Positions 43,953 through 53,914 of a stretch of 64,000 nucleotides of DNA are shown here, one piece after another. Under the pieces are notes generated by a model. That model searched no databases, had not been told where the DNA came from, and saw only the letters and a program-made list of their open reading frames with translations. The first letter of the stretch is position 1. The number at the start of each line of letters is the position of its first letter. Source of the stretch: Marinobacter sp. SS13-12 (GTDB taxonomy: Bacteria > Pseudomonadota > Gammaproteobacteria > Pseudomonadales > Oleiphilaceae); the NCBI RefSeq assembly GCF_030227115.1, contig NZ_JASSUA010000002.1:372001-436000 (forward strand), read 5' to 3'. A program made the translations under genes and the position numbers.

Positions 43953-45394
43953 AGGTTGTCGGCGATGTCGGGCCACTCCATTGCCTCCTCCAGGGCAAAA
44001 GCCAGTTCCAGTAGTGTCCGTTCCCCACCATGCCGCCCCATCAGTTGAATAGAGACGGGCAGGTTATGCTGGTCAAGAGTGGCCGGCAGCGACATCGCGG
44101 GGGCGCCACTGGCGTTGGCCAATGGAGTAAAGCTGACATAGCGGGTCAGGCGGTCAAACAGGGTGTCAAAGTCCAGTGTCGGGCTCAGGTAGCCGATTTC
44201 CGGTGTTGTATGGCCAAGCACCGGGGTGAGCACTGCATCGTAACCTGCCATGGCACGGGCGTAGTCATGATACGACCTGTGCAGGCGCCAGAGGGTGGCC
44301 GGCAGTTTGTAGAACTGTCTTCTGAACGCCTTGTCCAGCCCCCGCGTCAGGCCATCCAGCCGTGATTTATCAAAGCTTTTATGAATCAGCCGCTTGCCAT
44401 TGGAGCGCACGCCAAAGGCCAGCATTCCCCAGTAGAGCGCAAAGTCTTCAGGAAAGGATGAGGCAACCGGAACGTCCATCGGCTCTATCCTGTGCCCGAG
44501 CTTTTCCAGGGCCCGTGCTGTGGCCTCGACCGCCTCGCGGGTAGTTGGGTCCGTCGGGTGGCCATTGATGGAATCCAAAACAAGGCCAATTCTGAGTGAT
44601 CGGGTTGATGGTCCTCCCACGTTACCGATAGCTGGTAGTTTCGGGTTGCGGAAATAATGCTCCGCCCCGGCATAGAAGTTTGCGGTGTCCCTGACGCTGC
44701 GGGTAACCACTCCGTCGCTGACAATATTGATGGGCAGCGATTTCGCGGCGTCGTTGTCGATCAGACGGCCCCGGCTGGGCTTCAGACCCACCAGCCCACA
44801 GCAGGCGGCGGGTATGCGGATGGAACCACCGCCATCGTTTGCGTGGGCGATGGGGACAACACCGGCGGCTACCAGGGCAGCGGAGCCTCCCGAAGAGGCG
44901 CCGGTGGAATAGTTCAGGTTCCAGGGGTTGCGGGTGGGCGTATCGTGGGCCGGTTCCGTGGTGGCGTTGAACCCGAACTCGGGCAGGGTGCTTTTGCCAA
45001 TACAGACCAGTCCCTGCGCCAGCAATTGGCGGGCGAAAGGACTGGTTCTGTCCGCCGGTAGTGGGCGAATGGCAGCGGTGCCGTGGGTCGTGGGATACCT
45101 TTTCACATCGGTGTTGTCTTTTATCACCGTGGGGACACCGGCAAAAATGCCGGGACTTGCCTGCGCCGGAGGTGCTTCCTTTACGGTGATACCGCTGGCC
45201 TGGTCCGGAATGGGCGTCACCAGGCCATGGATACAGGGCTCTGCCTGCCGCGCCCGGGCGAGGGTTGCCTGGAGCACCTCGTCTGCTGAGATCTCACCAC
45301 TACGAATCAGGCTCGCCAGGGCCGTAGCGTCGTGTTTCCCGAGTAGATCGTCACTGAATGTATGCATCGATTGCGGACGTTGTTGTGCGGTCAA
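43925..45394 (-). CDS. Amidase-signature family protein
   Basis: A 489-residue protein with the Ser-cisSer-Lys triad in the amidase signature: VPTVIKDNTDV (Lys), STGASSGGSAALVAAG (cis-Ser) and NDGGGSIRIPA (nucleophile Ser). It is similar in layout to GatA or 6-aminohexanoate-type hydrolases. No GatC/GatB is near, so it is a catabolic amidase with unknown substrate. TTG 45394 has a GGAG 8 nt upstream; ATG 45367 has none. Confidence 0.88.
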   Translation of the reverse strand: MTAQQRPQSMHTFSDDLLGKHDATALASLIRSGEISADEVLQATLARARQAEPCIHGLVTPIPDQASGITVKEAPPAQASPGIFAGVPTVIKDNTDVKRYPTTHGTAAIRPLPADRTSPFARQLLAQGLVCIGKSTLPEFGFNATTEPAHDTPTRNPWNLNYSTGASSGGSAALVAAGVVPIAHANDGGGSIRIPAACCGLVGLKPSRGRLIDNDAAKSLPINIVSDGVVTRSVRDTANFYAGAEHYFRNPKLPAIGNVGGPSTRSLRIGLVLDSINGHPTDPTTREAVEATARALEKLGHRIEPMDVPVASSFPEDFALYWGMLAFGVRSNGKRLIHKSFDKSRLDGLTRGLDKAFRRQFYKLPATLWRLHRSYHDYARAMAGYDAVLTPVLGHTTPEIGYLSPTLDFDTLFDRLTRYVSFTPLANASGAPAMSLPATLDQHNLPVSIQLMGRHGGERTLLELAFALEEAMEWPDIADNLQRMTASAS

Positions 45395-45449
45395 GGCAGA
45401 TACTCCATGTCAATTCCGGGACTGCCTATACCTTATAGGAGGTTTAAAC

Positions 45450-45566
45450 GTGATGATATGTCATATCAGGAAATTGCATCGCCTGACACAAAAGGTAAGA
45501 ATCCGGTTTTCAGCCGCCGTTGCAGGCTATAAGCTTGTTTACAGGCACCGTCACCGCAAACAGTGA
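45450..45566 (+). CDS. Small basic ORF coupled to the ICMT-like gene
   Basis: A 38-codon ORF from GTG 45450 (or ATG 45453) behind a perfect AGGAGG site (45437-45442). The product is strongly basic (many Lys/Arg/His, ending RHRHRKQ). Its stop overlaps the GTG start of the next gene (GTGA). A TGATATG-T-CATATCA palindrome lies at 45454-45468. It could be a real small protein or a leader ORF for translational coupling. No family was recognised. Confidence 0.4.
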   Translation: MMICHIRKLHRLTQKVRIRFSAAVAGYKLVYRHRHRKQ

Positions 45567-46198
45567 ATTTAATGGTATTTCTCGATAGTTTCCACACAGT
45601 TGCCGAGCCACTGGTCCGTTATTTTCTCGGTATTTTCTTTCTGATGATCGGCCTTCAGTTCACCAGCCGCAGCCTGGGCCTTTACGCAAGGATGGGGTAT
45701 TCGTTCATCAACTATGGCGAGCGAGCCTCTGCCGGCTGGTGGCACCGGAACATTTTCAATGTGTTCCGTGGCTTGATTCTGGCAGCGGTGGTGGCGCGTA
45801 TTTTCGTGGATATCGACCCCTGGCTGGGAGTATTCGACTCGCTGTATTACGGACCGGTGCTGGTAACGGGGATGGTTTTCCTGATGTTTTCTTTCAGCCT
45901 GGTCAACTATCTTCAGGCTTTCATGCATGACCAGTGGCGTTCGGGTGTGGACCCGAAACAGGATCGTCAATTGCTTACCGATGGGCCTTTCAGCCGCAGC
46001 CGCAACCCGGTGTTCATTACCGTGATGCTGGGCCAGTTGGGCTTTTTCCTGGCGTTACCTTCGGTGTTCTCCCTGGTGTGCCTGATTGCAGGCGTTACGG
46101 TACTGGTCCGGCAGGCGAGGGTGGAGGAAAAGGCACTCGCCGAGCTCTTCGGAGATGCCTACGAGGCGTATCGCAGGCGAGTGCCCCGCTGGCTCTGA
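45563..46198 (+). CDS. Isoprenylcysteine carboxyl methyltransferase (ICMT/PEMT)-like membrane protein
   Basis: A 211-residue integral membrane protein with about five helices. The ICMT/PEMT signature is at the C-terminus: GPFSRSRNPVFITVMLGQLG, then RVEEKALAELFGDAYEAYRR and VPRWL. Bacterial members methylate unknown substrates, using SAM at the membrane. The start is GTG 45563, overlapping the stop of a small ORF; ATG 45572 has no ribosome site. Confidence 0.85.
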   Translation: MNLMVFLDSFHTVAEPLVRYFLGIFFLMIGLQFTSRSLGLYARMGYSFINYGERASAGWWHRNIFNVFRGLILAAVVARIFVDIDPWLGVFDSLYYGPVLVTGMVFLMFSFSLVNYLQAFMHDQWRSGVDPKQDRQLLTDGPFSRSRNPVFITVMLGQLGFFLALPSVFSLVCLIAGVTVLVRQARVEEKALAELFGDAYEAYRRRVPRWL

Positions 46199-46220
46199 AC
46201 CAGCTTTATCGGCGTCAGGG

Positions 46221-46991
46221 CTACTTACGTGCTTCCTTGATGACATCGTAGGCATGGCTGATCTCCCGGGTGCGCTCTTCCGCCATTTCCCGCATGCTCT
46301 CAGGCATGCCTCGGCCGGCCAGCTTGTCCGGATGGTTTTCACTCATCAGCTTGCGATAGGCCTTCTTGATTTCCGCATCACTGGCTGAAGGGGGCACCCC
46401 CAGCGCCTTGTAGGCATCGTCAATCTGGCTGGCGGATGAGGCCTGGCCCGTACCACCGGTCTGGCCGGCATGGGCTCCCCGCAACATGGCTTCAAGCTGG
46501 TCTACCTGGGCTTCGGGCAGCCCCAGGCCGCGTGCGATACGCACCAGCATTTCATGCTCGGCCGGATGTACCACGCCATCAGCGGCAACAGCAGATACCT
46601 GTACTTGCAGGAACATCTGTAGCAGAGAAGGCTGACGACCACTGACTCTCAGGAAATGCTGCAGTTCTGCGTCCAGGTCAAAGTCATCCGCCTTGCCCCG
46701 GTTGAAGGCAGCTTTGGCGCGTTCCCGATGTTCGCCGGAGAGCCGGAAACGGTCGAACATGGCTTCTGCTACCCGGATTTCGTCGCGGGTAACCACGCCA
46801 TCGGCCTTGCAAAGGGCACCCATCACTGCAAACACCGACTCCAGAAAGTCGGTCTGCACATTGCGCAGTTTCTGAAACAGGCGGCTCTTGATATAACGTG
46901 TGAGGAGCGCACCCGCTACCGCACCAATCAGCATTCCGGGAAAGCGGCCAAACAGGTAGCCGATCAAACCGCCAATAAACAGGCCGAACAT
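46221..46991 (-). CDS. djlA: Co-chaperone DjlA
   Basis: A 256-residue membrane DnaJ-like protein: N-terminal helix with Gly residues (FGLFIGGLIGYLFGRFPGML), a TerB-like helical domain (FAVMGALCKADGVVTRDEIR; VAADGVVHPAEHEMLVRIAR), and a C-terminal J domain with the HPD motif in SENHPDKLAGRGMPESM. It stimulates DnaK near the inner membrane. It is the usual length for the family and appears monocistronic. Confidence 0.94.
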   Translation of the reverse strand: MFGLFIGGLIGYLFGRFPGMLIGAVAGALLTRYIKSRLFQKLRNVQTDFLESVFAVMGALCKADGVVTRDEIRVAEAMFDRFRLSGEHRERAKAAFNRGKADDFDLDAELQHFLRVSGRQPSLLQMFLQVQVSAVAADGVVHPAEHEMLVRIARGLGLPEAQVDQLEAMLRGAHAGQTGGTGQASSASQIDDAYKALGVPPSASDAEIKKAYRKLMSENHPDKLAGRGMPESMREMAEERTREISHAYDVIKEARK

Positions 46992-47048
46992 GACAGTGTC
47001 CTTTTCAAGTGTTTAAAACTGCGCAAAGTATACGGGGGTGAAAACGTC

Positions 47049-47699
47049 ATGACCATGGACCTTTTCGAACACTCACCACCGGAACCCTGGGCCGAATCGC
47101 TCTGTGAGGGAGCGGTTGTCCTGCGTCGGTTTGCCAGCGTCTCTGGCGCCGAACTGCTGGCGGGTATTGAGGGGGTGACAGCGCAGGCGCCGTTCCGGCA
47201 GATGCGGACGCCGGGCGGCCACACCATGTCTGTCGCCATGACCTGTTGCGGTGACTGGGGTTGGGTGACCGATGCGCGAGGGTATCGTTATCAACACCAG
47301 GACCCGGTTTCCGGGGACCCATGGCCAGCGATGCCGGACCTGTTTCGTACCCTGGCGGTCGAAGCCGCCACGAACGCAGGGTATGACGGCTTTGAGCCCG
47401 ACTCCTGCCTGATTAACCGTTATTCACCGGGCGCCAGAATGGGGCTTCACCAGGACAAAAACGAGGATGATTTTGGTCAGCCCATTGTCTCGGTGTCTCT
47501 GGGTGCACCGGCGACCTTTCAATTCGGCGGCCCCCGGCGCGGGGACCGGCCACAGCGCGTGCCTTTGGAGCACGGAGACGTCGTGGTCTGGGGCGGTCCG
47601 GCGCGGCTGCGGTATCACGGCGTATTAACCCTCAAAGTCGCTGACCACCCGTTAACGGGTGCTTGCCGTTACAACCTGACCTTCAGGCGCGCCCGGTAA
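47049..47699 (+). CDS. alkB: DNA oxidative demethylase AlkB
   Basis: A 216-residue Fe(II)/2-oxoglutarate dioxygenase with the HxD motif (GLHQDKNE), distal His (RYHGV) and 2OG-binding Arg (RYNLTFRRA), plus the AlkB NRYSPGARM segment. It repairs 1-methyladenine and 3-methylcytosine in DNA. The start was moved from a long upstream frame, which is the antisense of djlA, to ATG 47049. It converges on the MgtC-family gene. Confidence 0.93.
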   Translation: MTMDLFEHSPPEPWAESLCEGAVVLRRFASVSGAELLAGIEGVTAQAPFRQMRTPGGHTMSVAMTCCGDWGWVTDARGYRYQHQDPVSGDPWPAMPDLFRTLAVEAATNAGYDGFEPDSCLINRYSPGARMGLHQDKNEDDFGQPIVSVSLGAPATFQFGGPRRGDRPQRVPLEHGDVVVWGGPARLRYHGVLTLKVADHPLTGACRYNLTFRRAR

Positions 47700-47705
47700 C
47701 TGGCC

Positions 47706-48986
47706 TTATTGCAACCAGGCGACTGCAAGCCCCGCGACCAGAGACAGGATCATCGGGCCGGCAACCAGTGTTCCCAGCTCACGCCGGCCGATGGCACCGG
47801 CAATGCCCGATTTGACCAGGTTGTTGGTGGCCGCCGCAATCACAATGCCGATGACGGCCGTTTGCAGGGCGAGAGAGTCCTGGGACATTCGTGTCAGGGA
47901 CAGGGTGATGGCGTCAACGTCCGCAACGCCGGACGTAGCCGCCAGCACATAGATGCCCAGATCTCCCAGCCACTTCTGGAGAAATTCCCCCAGCAGCAGA
48001 ATCGCCACCAGTAACAGGCCGAAGACCAGGGCGGACTTCAGGTCCAGCGGATTTTGGGTGAGTTCCGGGCGGCTTACCTCCAGGCGACCCTGGTGTCGCT
48101 TCCAGATAAAGAGGGCCGGCAGATAAAGCAACAGGGTCATCACCACGACGGGCCACACCAGCCTGGGTAACAGGGCCGGGTTAATCAGGGCGCAATAGAT
48201 CAGAATGCGGGGGAACATGGTGCCACAGGCAATCAGGATGCCGCTGGCAAATTGCGGACTGACCTCTGGCGAGAGGTTGGACTGCCTCGCGTAGTGGAGG
48301 GTGAGTGCGGTTGAGGAGCTCAGCCCCGCAAACAGGCTGGTAAACAGAATGCCTTTGCCGGTGCCGGCCAACCGGATAGCAAAATATCCGACAAAGGAAA
48401 CCGAGGCAATCAACACCACCATCCACCAGATTTCCCGGGGATTGAGCACGCCGCCCGGACCCAGGTCCTCGTTGGGCAGCAGGGGCAGCATAACCACTGA
48501 AATCACCAGCAGTTTCAGGGCCGCATCCAGTTCGTGCTCCTGCAGTTTGTCCACCAGTCCGTGGATTTCCTTTTTGTTGTCCAGAATCAGCGCAGTGACC
48601 ACGGCAGCACCGGTGGCGATGGCAGGGTCTACAGCCACGGCTATGGCGCCGAAACAGAAGGTGAGCACCATGCCAATGGTGCCGGTGATGCTGAAGTTGC
48701 GGATATGGCTAAGGCGTTCATTGAAGGCCACCAGGGCGATGGCCACCACGCTGATCAGTAGCACCGGAAATGCCCACTCAGTGATCTCCTGCGCCAAAAG
48801 CGCGGCCACGCCACCCAACAGGCCGATCAGGGCAAAGGTACGGATGCCGGCGATGCGCTCGCCGGACGCCTGGGCCCTGGCGTCCCAACCACGCTCCAGA
48901 CCGATGATGGCCCCCAGTAACAGGGCGATGGCCAGGTTCAGGGTGGTCTGGTTGTTGATGATAAACTGGTTGGTTACCTCATCCAT
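47706..48986 (-). CDS. MgtC/SapB family protein with DUF4010 domain
   Basis: A 426-residue protein with about 12 helices. The N-terminal part has the MgtC/SapB pattern (LALLLGAIIGLERGWDARAQ; GIRTFALIGLLGGVAAL). The C-terminal two thirds is DUF4010 (SGVADVDAITLSLTRMSQDS). Such fusions are presumed inner-membrane transporters or regulators of Mg or acid stress; the exact role is unknown. Its start overlaps the end of argP by 8 bp, so they are cotranscribed. Confidence 0.88.
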   Translation of the reverse strand: MDEVTNQFIINNQTTLNLAIALLLGAIIGLERGWDARAQASGERIAGIRTFALIGLLGGVAALLAQEITEWAFPVLLISVVAIALVAFNERLSHIRNFSITGTIGMVLTFCFGAIAVAVDPAIATGAAVVTALILDNKKEIHGLVDKLQEHELDAALKLLVISVVMLPLLPNEDLGPGGVLNPREIWWMVVLIASVSFVGYFAIRLAGTGKGILFTSLFAGLSSSTALTLHYARQSNLSPEVSPQFASGILIACGTMFPRILIYCALINPALLPRLVWPVVVMTLLLYLPALFIWKRHQGRLEVSRPELTQNPLDLKSALVFGLLLVAILLLGEFLQKWLGDLGIYVLAATSGVADVDAITLSLTRMSQDSLALQTAVIGIVIAAATNNLVKSGIAGAIGRRELGTLVAGPMILSLVAGLAVAWLQ

Positions 48987-49869
48987 GGAGTATTCCGTTG
49001 TCGGGTTTAATGGCCCCTTCAAGGGTTGTTGTCAGCCGTTGCAGCAGGGTTCCGCTGTGCCGCCAGAAATGCCAGTAAAGCGGAACCGCCAGCTCATGAC
49101 CCGGCGCCAGGTTGACAAGGCTGCCATCCTCCAGCCATTTGCGGGCCTGGATACCGGGAATCATACCGTAGCCCATGCCGGCCCTGGCAAGCTGAACAAA
49201 GCCTTCAGAGGAAGGGCAGAGGTGATAGGGGAAACGGCCATGATAGCCGCAACCGGCCATGAACCGGTGCTGAAGCTGGTCATTGGGGCCGAACACAATG
49301 GCCGGTGAGGTGGCAAACGCAGCCGGTGTAATGCCGTCAGGGAAAAACCGGTGAACGTACTGCGGTGTCGCCAGCGGCATATAGATCATTTCACCCAGTG
49401 CCACGCACCGCCCTCCGGCGACAGGCTGGCTGTTGCTGCACAGGCAGGCGGCAACGTCGCCATCACGCATGCGTTTCAGACCCACATCCTGATCTTCAAT
49501 CACCAGGTCCAGTAGCACACCTTCGCGGCTGCAGAAGTCGCCGACTACGGAAGCCCACCAGGTGGCGAGGCTGTCGGCGTTGATGGCAATCCGCAGGCGT
49601 GTGGTGTCCTCGGCCAGGGCGGGAATGGTTTTTCGAAGGTCCCTTTCCAGCAGTTGGACCTGCTGGAAGTGGTTGAGCAGCTTGTTGCCGGCCGGCGTTG
49701 CCCGGAGCTCCGGATGCCTGACCAGCACCGGCTGGCCCAGTCGCACCTCCAGTGACTTGATGCGTTGCGATACGGCGGATTGGGTAAGCCCGAGTATTTC
49801 GCCGGCACGTTCGAACCCACCGTTTTCGATAACAGCAGCCAGTGCCTGAAGCAGCTTGTAATCCAGCAT
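48979..49869 (-). CDS. argP: LysR-type regulator ArgP
   Basis: A 296-residue LysR protein: HTH (GFERAGEILGLTQSAVSQRI; LEVRLGQPVLVR) and effector domain (LGEMIYMPLATPQYVHRFF; GCGYHGRFPYHLCPSSEGF; LARAGMGYGMIPGIQARKW). The sequence matches ArgP/IciA, which senses Lys/Arg and activates argO. It is divergent from an argO-like exporter, the classical arrangement, and followed by the MgtC-family gene. Confidence 0.93.
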   Translation of the reverse strand: MLDYKLLQALAAVIENGGFERAGEILGLTQSAVSQRIKSLEVRLGQPVLVRHPELRATPAGNKLLNHFQQVQLLERDLRKTIPALAEDTTRLRIAINADSLATWWASVVGDFCSREGVLLDLVIEDQDVGLKRMRDGDVAACLCSNSQPVAGGRCVALGEMIYMPLATPQYVHRFFPDGITPAAFATSPAIVFGPNDQLQHRFMAGCGYHGRFPYHLCPSSEGFVQLARAGMGYGMIPGIQARKWLEDGSLVNLAPGHELAVPLYWHFWRHSGTLLQRLTTTLEGAIKPDNGILHG

Positions 49870-49952
49870 AAGAATAATTCATGGGATATAAGGTTTATGA
49901 TTTTTAAGTATAGCGTCGTCCCGGTAGGCTTCCAGCAAATCAGGAGGGAAGA
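49870..49952. promoter_or_regulatory. ArgP-argO intergenic control region
   Basis: An AT-rich 83-bp gap between the divergent argP and argO genes. ArgP would bind here by analogy with E. coli. A TAAGTATA stretch could be a -10 for argO. The argO start has CAGGAGGGA upstream. No clean palindrome was identified. Confidence 0.45.
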
Positions 49953-50573
49953 ATGCTGACCAGTTATCTGACAGGGCTGATCGTATGCGGTGGGATCATC
50001 ATTGCCATCGGGGCGCAGAATGCCTATATCCTGGGCCAGGCGATCCGGCGGGAACACCACTGGTATTGCGCGGGCATCTGCATGACGGCCGATATACTGC
50101 TGTTCACCGCCGGAATGTTCGGGGTGAACGCGGCACTGATGGCGGTACCGGAGGCGCTGGATGTTCTGCGCTGGCTCGGGGTGGTGTTCCTGGGGTGGCT
50201 TGCGCTGGTGGCTTTCTACAAAGTAGCAATGGGGCGGAAGGGCCTGGGTGCGGATACATCAGCGACTGCCAGTCTTCGGGTGGTGGTATTGACCACCCTG
50301 GCGGTCACATTACTGAACCCGCAGGTCTATCTGGATACCCTGTTGCTGATCCCTGCCATTGGTGCCCAGCAGGAGAGCCCGGCCGTGTTTGTGGCCGGAG
50401 CCAGCAGCGCTTCGGTGTTGTGGTTCGGCCTGCTGGCGTTTGGCGGAGCGGCGTTGTCGCCCTGGCTGGCCAGCCCCATGGCCTGGCGGTTCATTGACGG
50501 GGCCATCGGATCGATGATGGCGGTGATCGCTTTTCACCTTGCCAGTAACGGGTTGTCTGGCCCTGCCATGTAA
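49953..50573 (+). CDS. argO: ArgO/LysE-type amino acid exporter
   Basis: A 206-residue membrane protein with six helices of the LysE/ArgO family: IIIAIGAQNAYILGQAIRRE, the LRWLGVVFLGWLAL helix and LLNPQVYLDTLLLI. Members export Arg or Lys and are switched by ArgP. Divergent argP supports this name over a generic LysE. Confidence 0.92.
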   Translation: MLTSYLTGLIVCGGIIIAIGAQNAYILGQAIRREHHWYCAGICMTADILLFTAGMFGVNAALMAVPEALDVLRWLGVVFLGWLALVAFYKVAMGRKGLGADTSATASLRVVVLTTLAVTLLNPQVYLDTLLLIPAIGAQQESPAVFVAGASSASVLWFGLLAFGGAALSPWLASPMAWRFIDGAIGSMMAVIAFHLASNGLSGPAM

Positions 50574-50808
50574 AAGACCTGCGTCGGTTACTTTCCCGGC
50601 GCCGTTCTGGTAAGCTTCGCCGCCTTAATTTCACAGCTTACGAACTTACTCTGATGAACGTCTTCGCGACCTTCCCGACGATCACTCCGCCATAGCGCTC
50701 TGCGTGCCCTCCAGGTTAATTCCTTGAGCCAATAGCCTGTATTCGCTTCCGGCGAGTACCAAGGACGTTATTGTCTCTGAGTTTTCGTCTCAAGTCGTTC
50801 GGTTCCCA
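50574..50808. other. Leader region upstream of nhaB
   Basis: A 235-bp non-coding stretch before nhaB. GTAAGCT (50610-50616) pairs with AGCTTAC (50635-50641) to form a hairpin. No recognised riboswitch class was identified by eye. A long structured leader is possible, but there is no proof. Confidence 0.3.
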
Positions 50809-52314
50809 ATGCCCAAAACAGTGATTTCTGGTTTTACCCACAATTTTCTTGGCAACGCGCCTGTCTGGTACAAGCAGGTTATTCTCCTGTTTCTGATCGT
50901 CAATCCCCTGATCGTCTGGTTGCTTGGCCCGGCGACGGCTGGCTGGTTCCTGGTGGGGGAGTTCATCTTTACCCTGGCCATGGCACTGAAATGCTACCCA
51001 CTGCTCCCGGGCGGCCTGTTGGCAGTAGAAGCATTGCTGATCGGGCTGGCGACGCCGGAGGCGGTCTACCACGAAGTATTGATCAACCTGCCGGTCATTT
51101 TGCTGCTGATGTTCATGGTCGCCGGTATCTACTTCATGAAGGAGCTGATTCTGGTGACCTTCACCCAGATCCTGGTAGGGGTGCGATCAAAGTCGGCGCT
51201 TTCGCTGCTGTTCTGTGCCGCCGCTGCGCTGCTGTCAGCCTTTCTGGATGCATTAACCGTTACCGCCGTTATTATCAGCGTGGCGGTGGGCTTCTACTCT
51301 GTCTACCACAAAGTGGCTTCCGGCAAGGGGTATCAACACAGCGGTCATAATGCCAACAGTGATGAGCATGTGGTGGAACTGCACCGTGAAGACCTGGAGG
51401 AATTCCGCGCTTTTCTGCGCAGCTTGCTGATGCACGGCGCTATCGGTACCGCACTCGGTGGCGTTGCCACCATGGTGGGGGAGCCCCAGAACCTGCTGAT
51501 CGCAAAAGTGGTGGGCTGGAACTTTGCAGAGTTTTTCCAGCGTATGGCGCCCATCAGCCTGCCGGTCCTGGGTGCGGGCCTGTTCACCTGCTGGTGTCTG
51601 GAGAAGTTGCGCTGGTTTGGCTATGGAGCTCGCCTGCCAAAACCCGTTCGCCGGGTGCTGGAAGACTTTGCGGACAACGAGCGCGAAAAGCGCACCAAGG
51701 CGGATCAGGCGGCCTTGTGGGTGCAGGCTGTAGCGGCAGTGATATTGGTCATCGGGCTGGCATTTCATATCGCTGAGGTGGGGCTGATCGGGCTGTTGGT
51801 CATCATCCTTATTACGTCATTCACCGGGGTGACTGACGAGCACCAGATTGGCAAGGCGTTCCAGGAATCCCTGCCGTTCACCTCGCTGCTGGTGGTGTTC
51901 TTTGCCGTAGTGGCAGTGATTCATGAGCAGCATCTGTTCAAGCCGGTGATCGATTTCGTGCTCGCCCAGCCGGAAGTGCACCAGCCGGCGTTGTTCTTCG
52001 TGGCAAACGGGCTGCTCTCGATGATCAGCGACAATGTCTTTGTCGCCACCGTTTACATCAGCGAAATCAAACAGGCACTGGATGCCGGTGTCATATCCCG
52101 GGAGCACTTCCAGGATCTCGCCGTTGCCATCAATACCGGCACCAACCTTCCCAGCGTTGCAACGCCCAACGGCCAGGCGGCGTTCCTGTTCCTGCTGACA
52201 TCCGCCATTGCGCCACTGGTTCGGCTGTCCTACGGCCGCATGGTGATTATGGCCTTTCCTTACACCGTCGTCCTCGGATCCGTTGGACTGCTGGCGGTCA
52301 TCAACTTTCTGTAG
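50809..52314 (+). CDS. nhaB: Na+/H+ antiporter NhaB
   Basis: A 501-residue membrane protein matching Nha[61 protein letters not shown] and [18 protein letters not shown]. It expels Na+ in exchange for protons, consistent with a marine host. It has the usual family length. A 235-bp leader precedes it. Confidence 0.95.
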   Translation: MPKTVISGFTHNFLGNAPVWYKQVILLFLIVNPLIVWLLGPATAGWFLVGEFIFTLAMALKCYPLLPGGLLAVEALLIGLATPEAVYHEVLINLPVILLLMFMVAGIYFMKELILVTFTQILVGVRSKSALSLLFCAAAALLSAFLDALTVTAVIISVAVGFYSVYHKVASGKGYQHSGHNANSDEHVVELHREDLEEFRAFLRSLLMHGAIGTALGGVATMVGEPQNLLIAKVVGWNFAEFFQRMAPISLPVLGAGLFTCWCLEKLRWFGYGARLPKPVRRVLEDFADNEREKRTKADQAALWVQAVAAVILVIGLAFHIAEVGLIGLLVIILITSFTGVTDEHQIGKAFQESLPFTSLLVVFFAVVAVIHEQHLFKPVIDFVLAQPEVHQPALFFVANGLLSMISDNVFVATVYISEIKQALDAGVISREHFQDLAVAINTGTNLPSVATPNGQAAFLFLLTSAIAPLVRLSYGRMVIMAFPYTVVLGSVGLLAVINFL

Positions 52315-52350
52315 ATTCTCTCGCTCGAATCAATTGACTGGACCTCAACT

Positions 52351-53838
52351 ATGCGAAACAAGCTTAAAGCCGACTGGCTCTCCAATATACGGGGTGATCT
52401 GCTCGCCGGTCTTGTGGTGGCCCTGGCACTGATCCCCGAAGCCATCGCCTTCTCCATCATTGCCGGCGTGGATCCGAAAGTGGGCCTTTACGCCTCTTTC
52501 TGTATTGCCGTTGTGATCGCCTTTGTGGGCGGCCGCCCCGGTATGATCTCTGCCGCCACCGGGGCCATGGCGTTGCTGATGGTGACCCTGGTCAAGGAGC
52601 ATGGCCTGGAATACCTGCTGGCGGCCACGCTGCTTACCGGCCTGTTGCAGATCGGCGCTGGCTACCTGAAGCTCGGCGGCCTTATGCGATTTGTATCCCG
52701 CTCGGTAGTAACCGGGTTTGTGAACGCTCTGGCTATTCTTATCTTCATGGCTCAGTTACCGGAGCTGACCAACGTCACCTGGCATGTGTACGCCATGACC
52801 GCCGCCGGGCTGGGCATCATCTATCTGTTTCCCCTGATTCCGGTGGTCGGCCGCATCCTGCCATCGCCGCTGATCTGTATCGTTGCGCTCACAGCAGTTG
52901 CGCTGATCTACAACATCGATATCCGCACCGTGGGCGATATGGGGCAACTGCCGGACACACTGCCGATCTTCCTGTGGCCGGATGTACCGCTGAACCTGGA
53001 AACCCTGATGATTATTCTGCCGTACTCGGTGGGACTCACCGTCGTGGGCCTGCTGGAATCGATGATGACAGCCACCATCGTGGACGACCTGACCGACACC
53101 ACCAGCGATCGTAATCGTGAGTGCAAAGGTCAGGGGATTGCCAATATTGGCTCTGGCCTGCTCGGCGGCATGGCGGGCTGCGCCATGATTGGCCAGTCCA
53201 TTATCAACATCAAATCCGGAGGTCGTACCCGCCTGTCCACCTTGGCCGCGGGCGTGTTCCTGCTGCTTATGGTACTGGTGCTGGACCAGTGGTTGGTCCA
53301 GATTCCCATGGCGGCGCTGGTAGCGGTGATGATCATGGTGTCCATCGGTACCTTCAGTTGGGGATCCATCAAGAATCTGAAGGAGCACCCGTTGTCCACC
53401 AACATCGTTATGGTGGTGACCGTCGTCGTGGTTGTGGCCACCCACAACCTTGCGTTCGGTGTGCTGGCAGGCGTACTGCTGGCGGCGCTGTTCTTTGCCA
53501 ACAAGGTGGGGCATTACATGCTGGTGACCTCCGAGTTTGACGATAGTACCGACACCCGCACCTACAACGTGGTGGGGCAGGTGTTCTTCAGTTCCTCGGA
53601 AAAATTCACAGAATCCTTTGATTTCAAGGAAGCAGTGGATAATGTGGTCATTGATCTGACCCGGGCGCACTTCTGGGATATCACTGCGGTAGGCGCCCTG
53701 GACAAGGCGGTGATCAAGTTCCGCCGCGAAGGTGCGGAGGTTGAGATCATCGGCCTCAATGAAGCCAGTGCCACCATCGTTGACCGCTTCGGGGTTCACG
53801 ACAAACCCGATGCCGTTGACCAGTTGATGGGGCACTGA
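52351..53838 (+). CDS. SulP-family anion transporter (BicA-like)
   Basis: A 495-residue protein with the SLC26/SulP core ([60 protein letters not shown]) and a C-terminal STAS domain ([20 protein letters not shown]). Bicarbonate (BicA) or sulfate are the likely substrates; sequence alone does not decide. A universal stress protein and a PLD protein follow closely, suggesting an operon. Confidence 0.9.
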   Translation: MRNKLKADWLSNIRGDLLAGLVVALALIPEAIAFSIIAGVDPKVGLYASFCIAVVIAFVGGRPGMISAATGAMALLMVTLVKEHGLEYLLAATLLTGLLQIGAGYLKLGGLMRFVSRSVVTGFVNALAILIFMAQLPELTNVTWHVYAMTAAGLGIIYLFPLIPVVGRILPSPLICIVALTAVALIYNIDIRTVGDMGQLPDTLPIFLWPDVPLNLETLMIILPYSVGLTVVGLLESMMTATIVDDLTDTTSDRNRECKGQGIANIGSGLLGGMAGCAMIGQSIINIKSGGRTRLSTLAAGVFLLLMVLVLDQWLVQIPMAALVAVMIMVSIGTFSWGSIKNLKEHPLSTNIVMVVTVVVVVATHNLAFGVLAGVLLAALFFANKVGHYMLVTSEFDDSTDTRTYNVVGQVFFSSSEKFTESFDFKEAVDNVVIDLTRAHFWDITAVGALDKAVIKFRREGAEVEIIGLNEASATIVDRFGVHDKPDAVDQLMGH

Positions 53839-53914
53839 TATGACACAAGCCAAGGAATTCAACAACGATCCCGGTCAGAATAACAATCATAATGATCACC
53901 AAGGCGAGGTTGAG

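Noticed and set aside
50574..50808. Riboswitch before nhaB
   Set aside because: Only one short stem is visible and no known class was recognised; kept as an unassigned leader.
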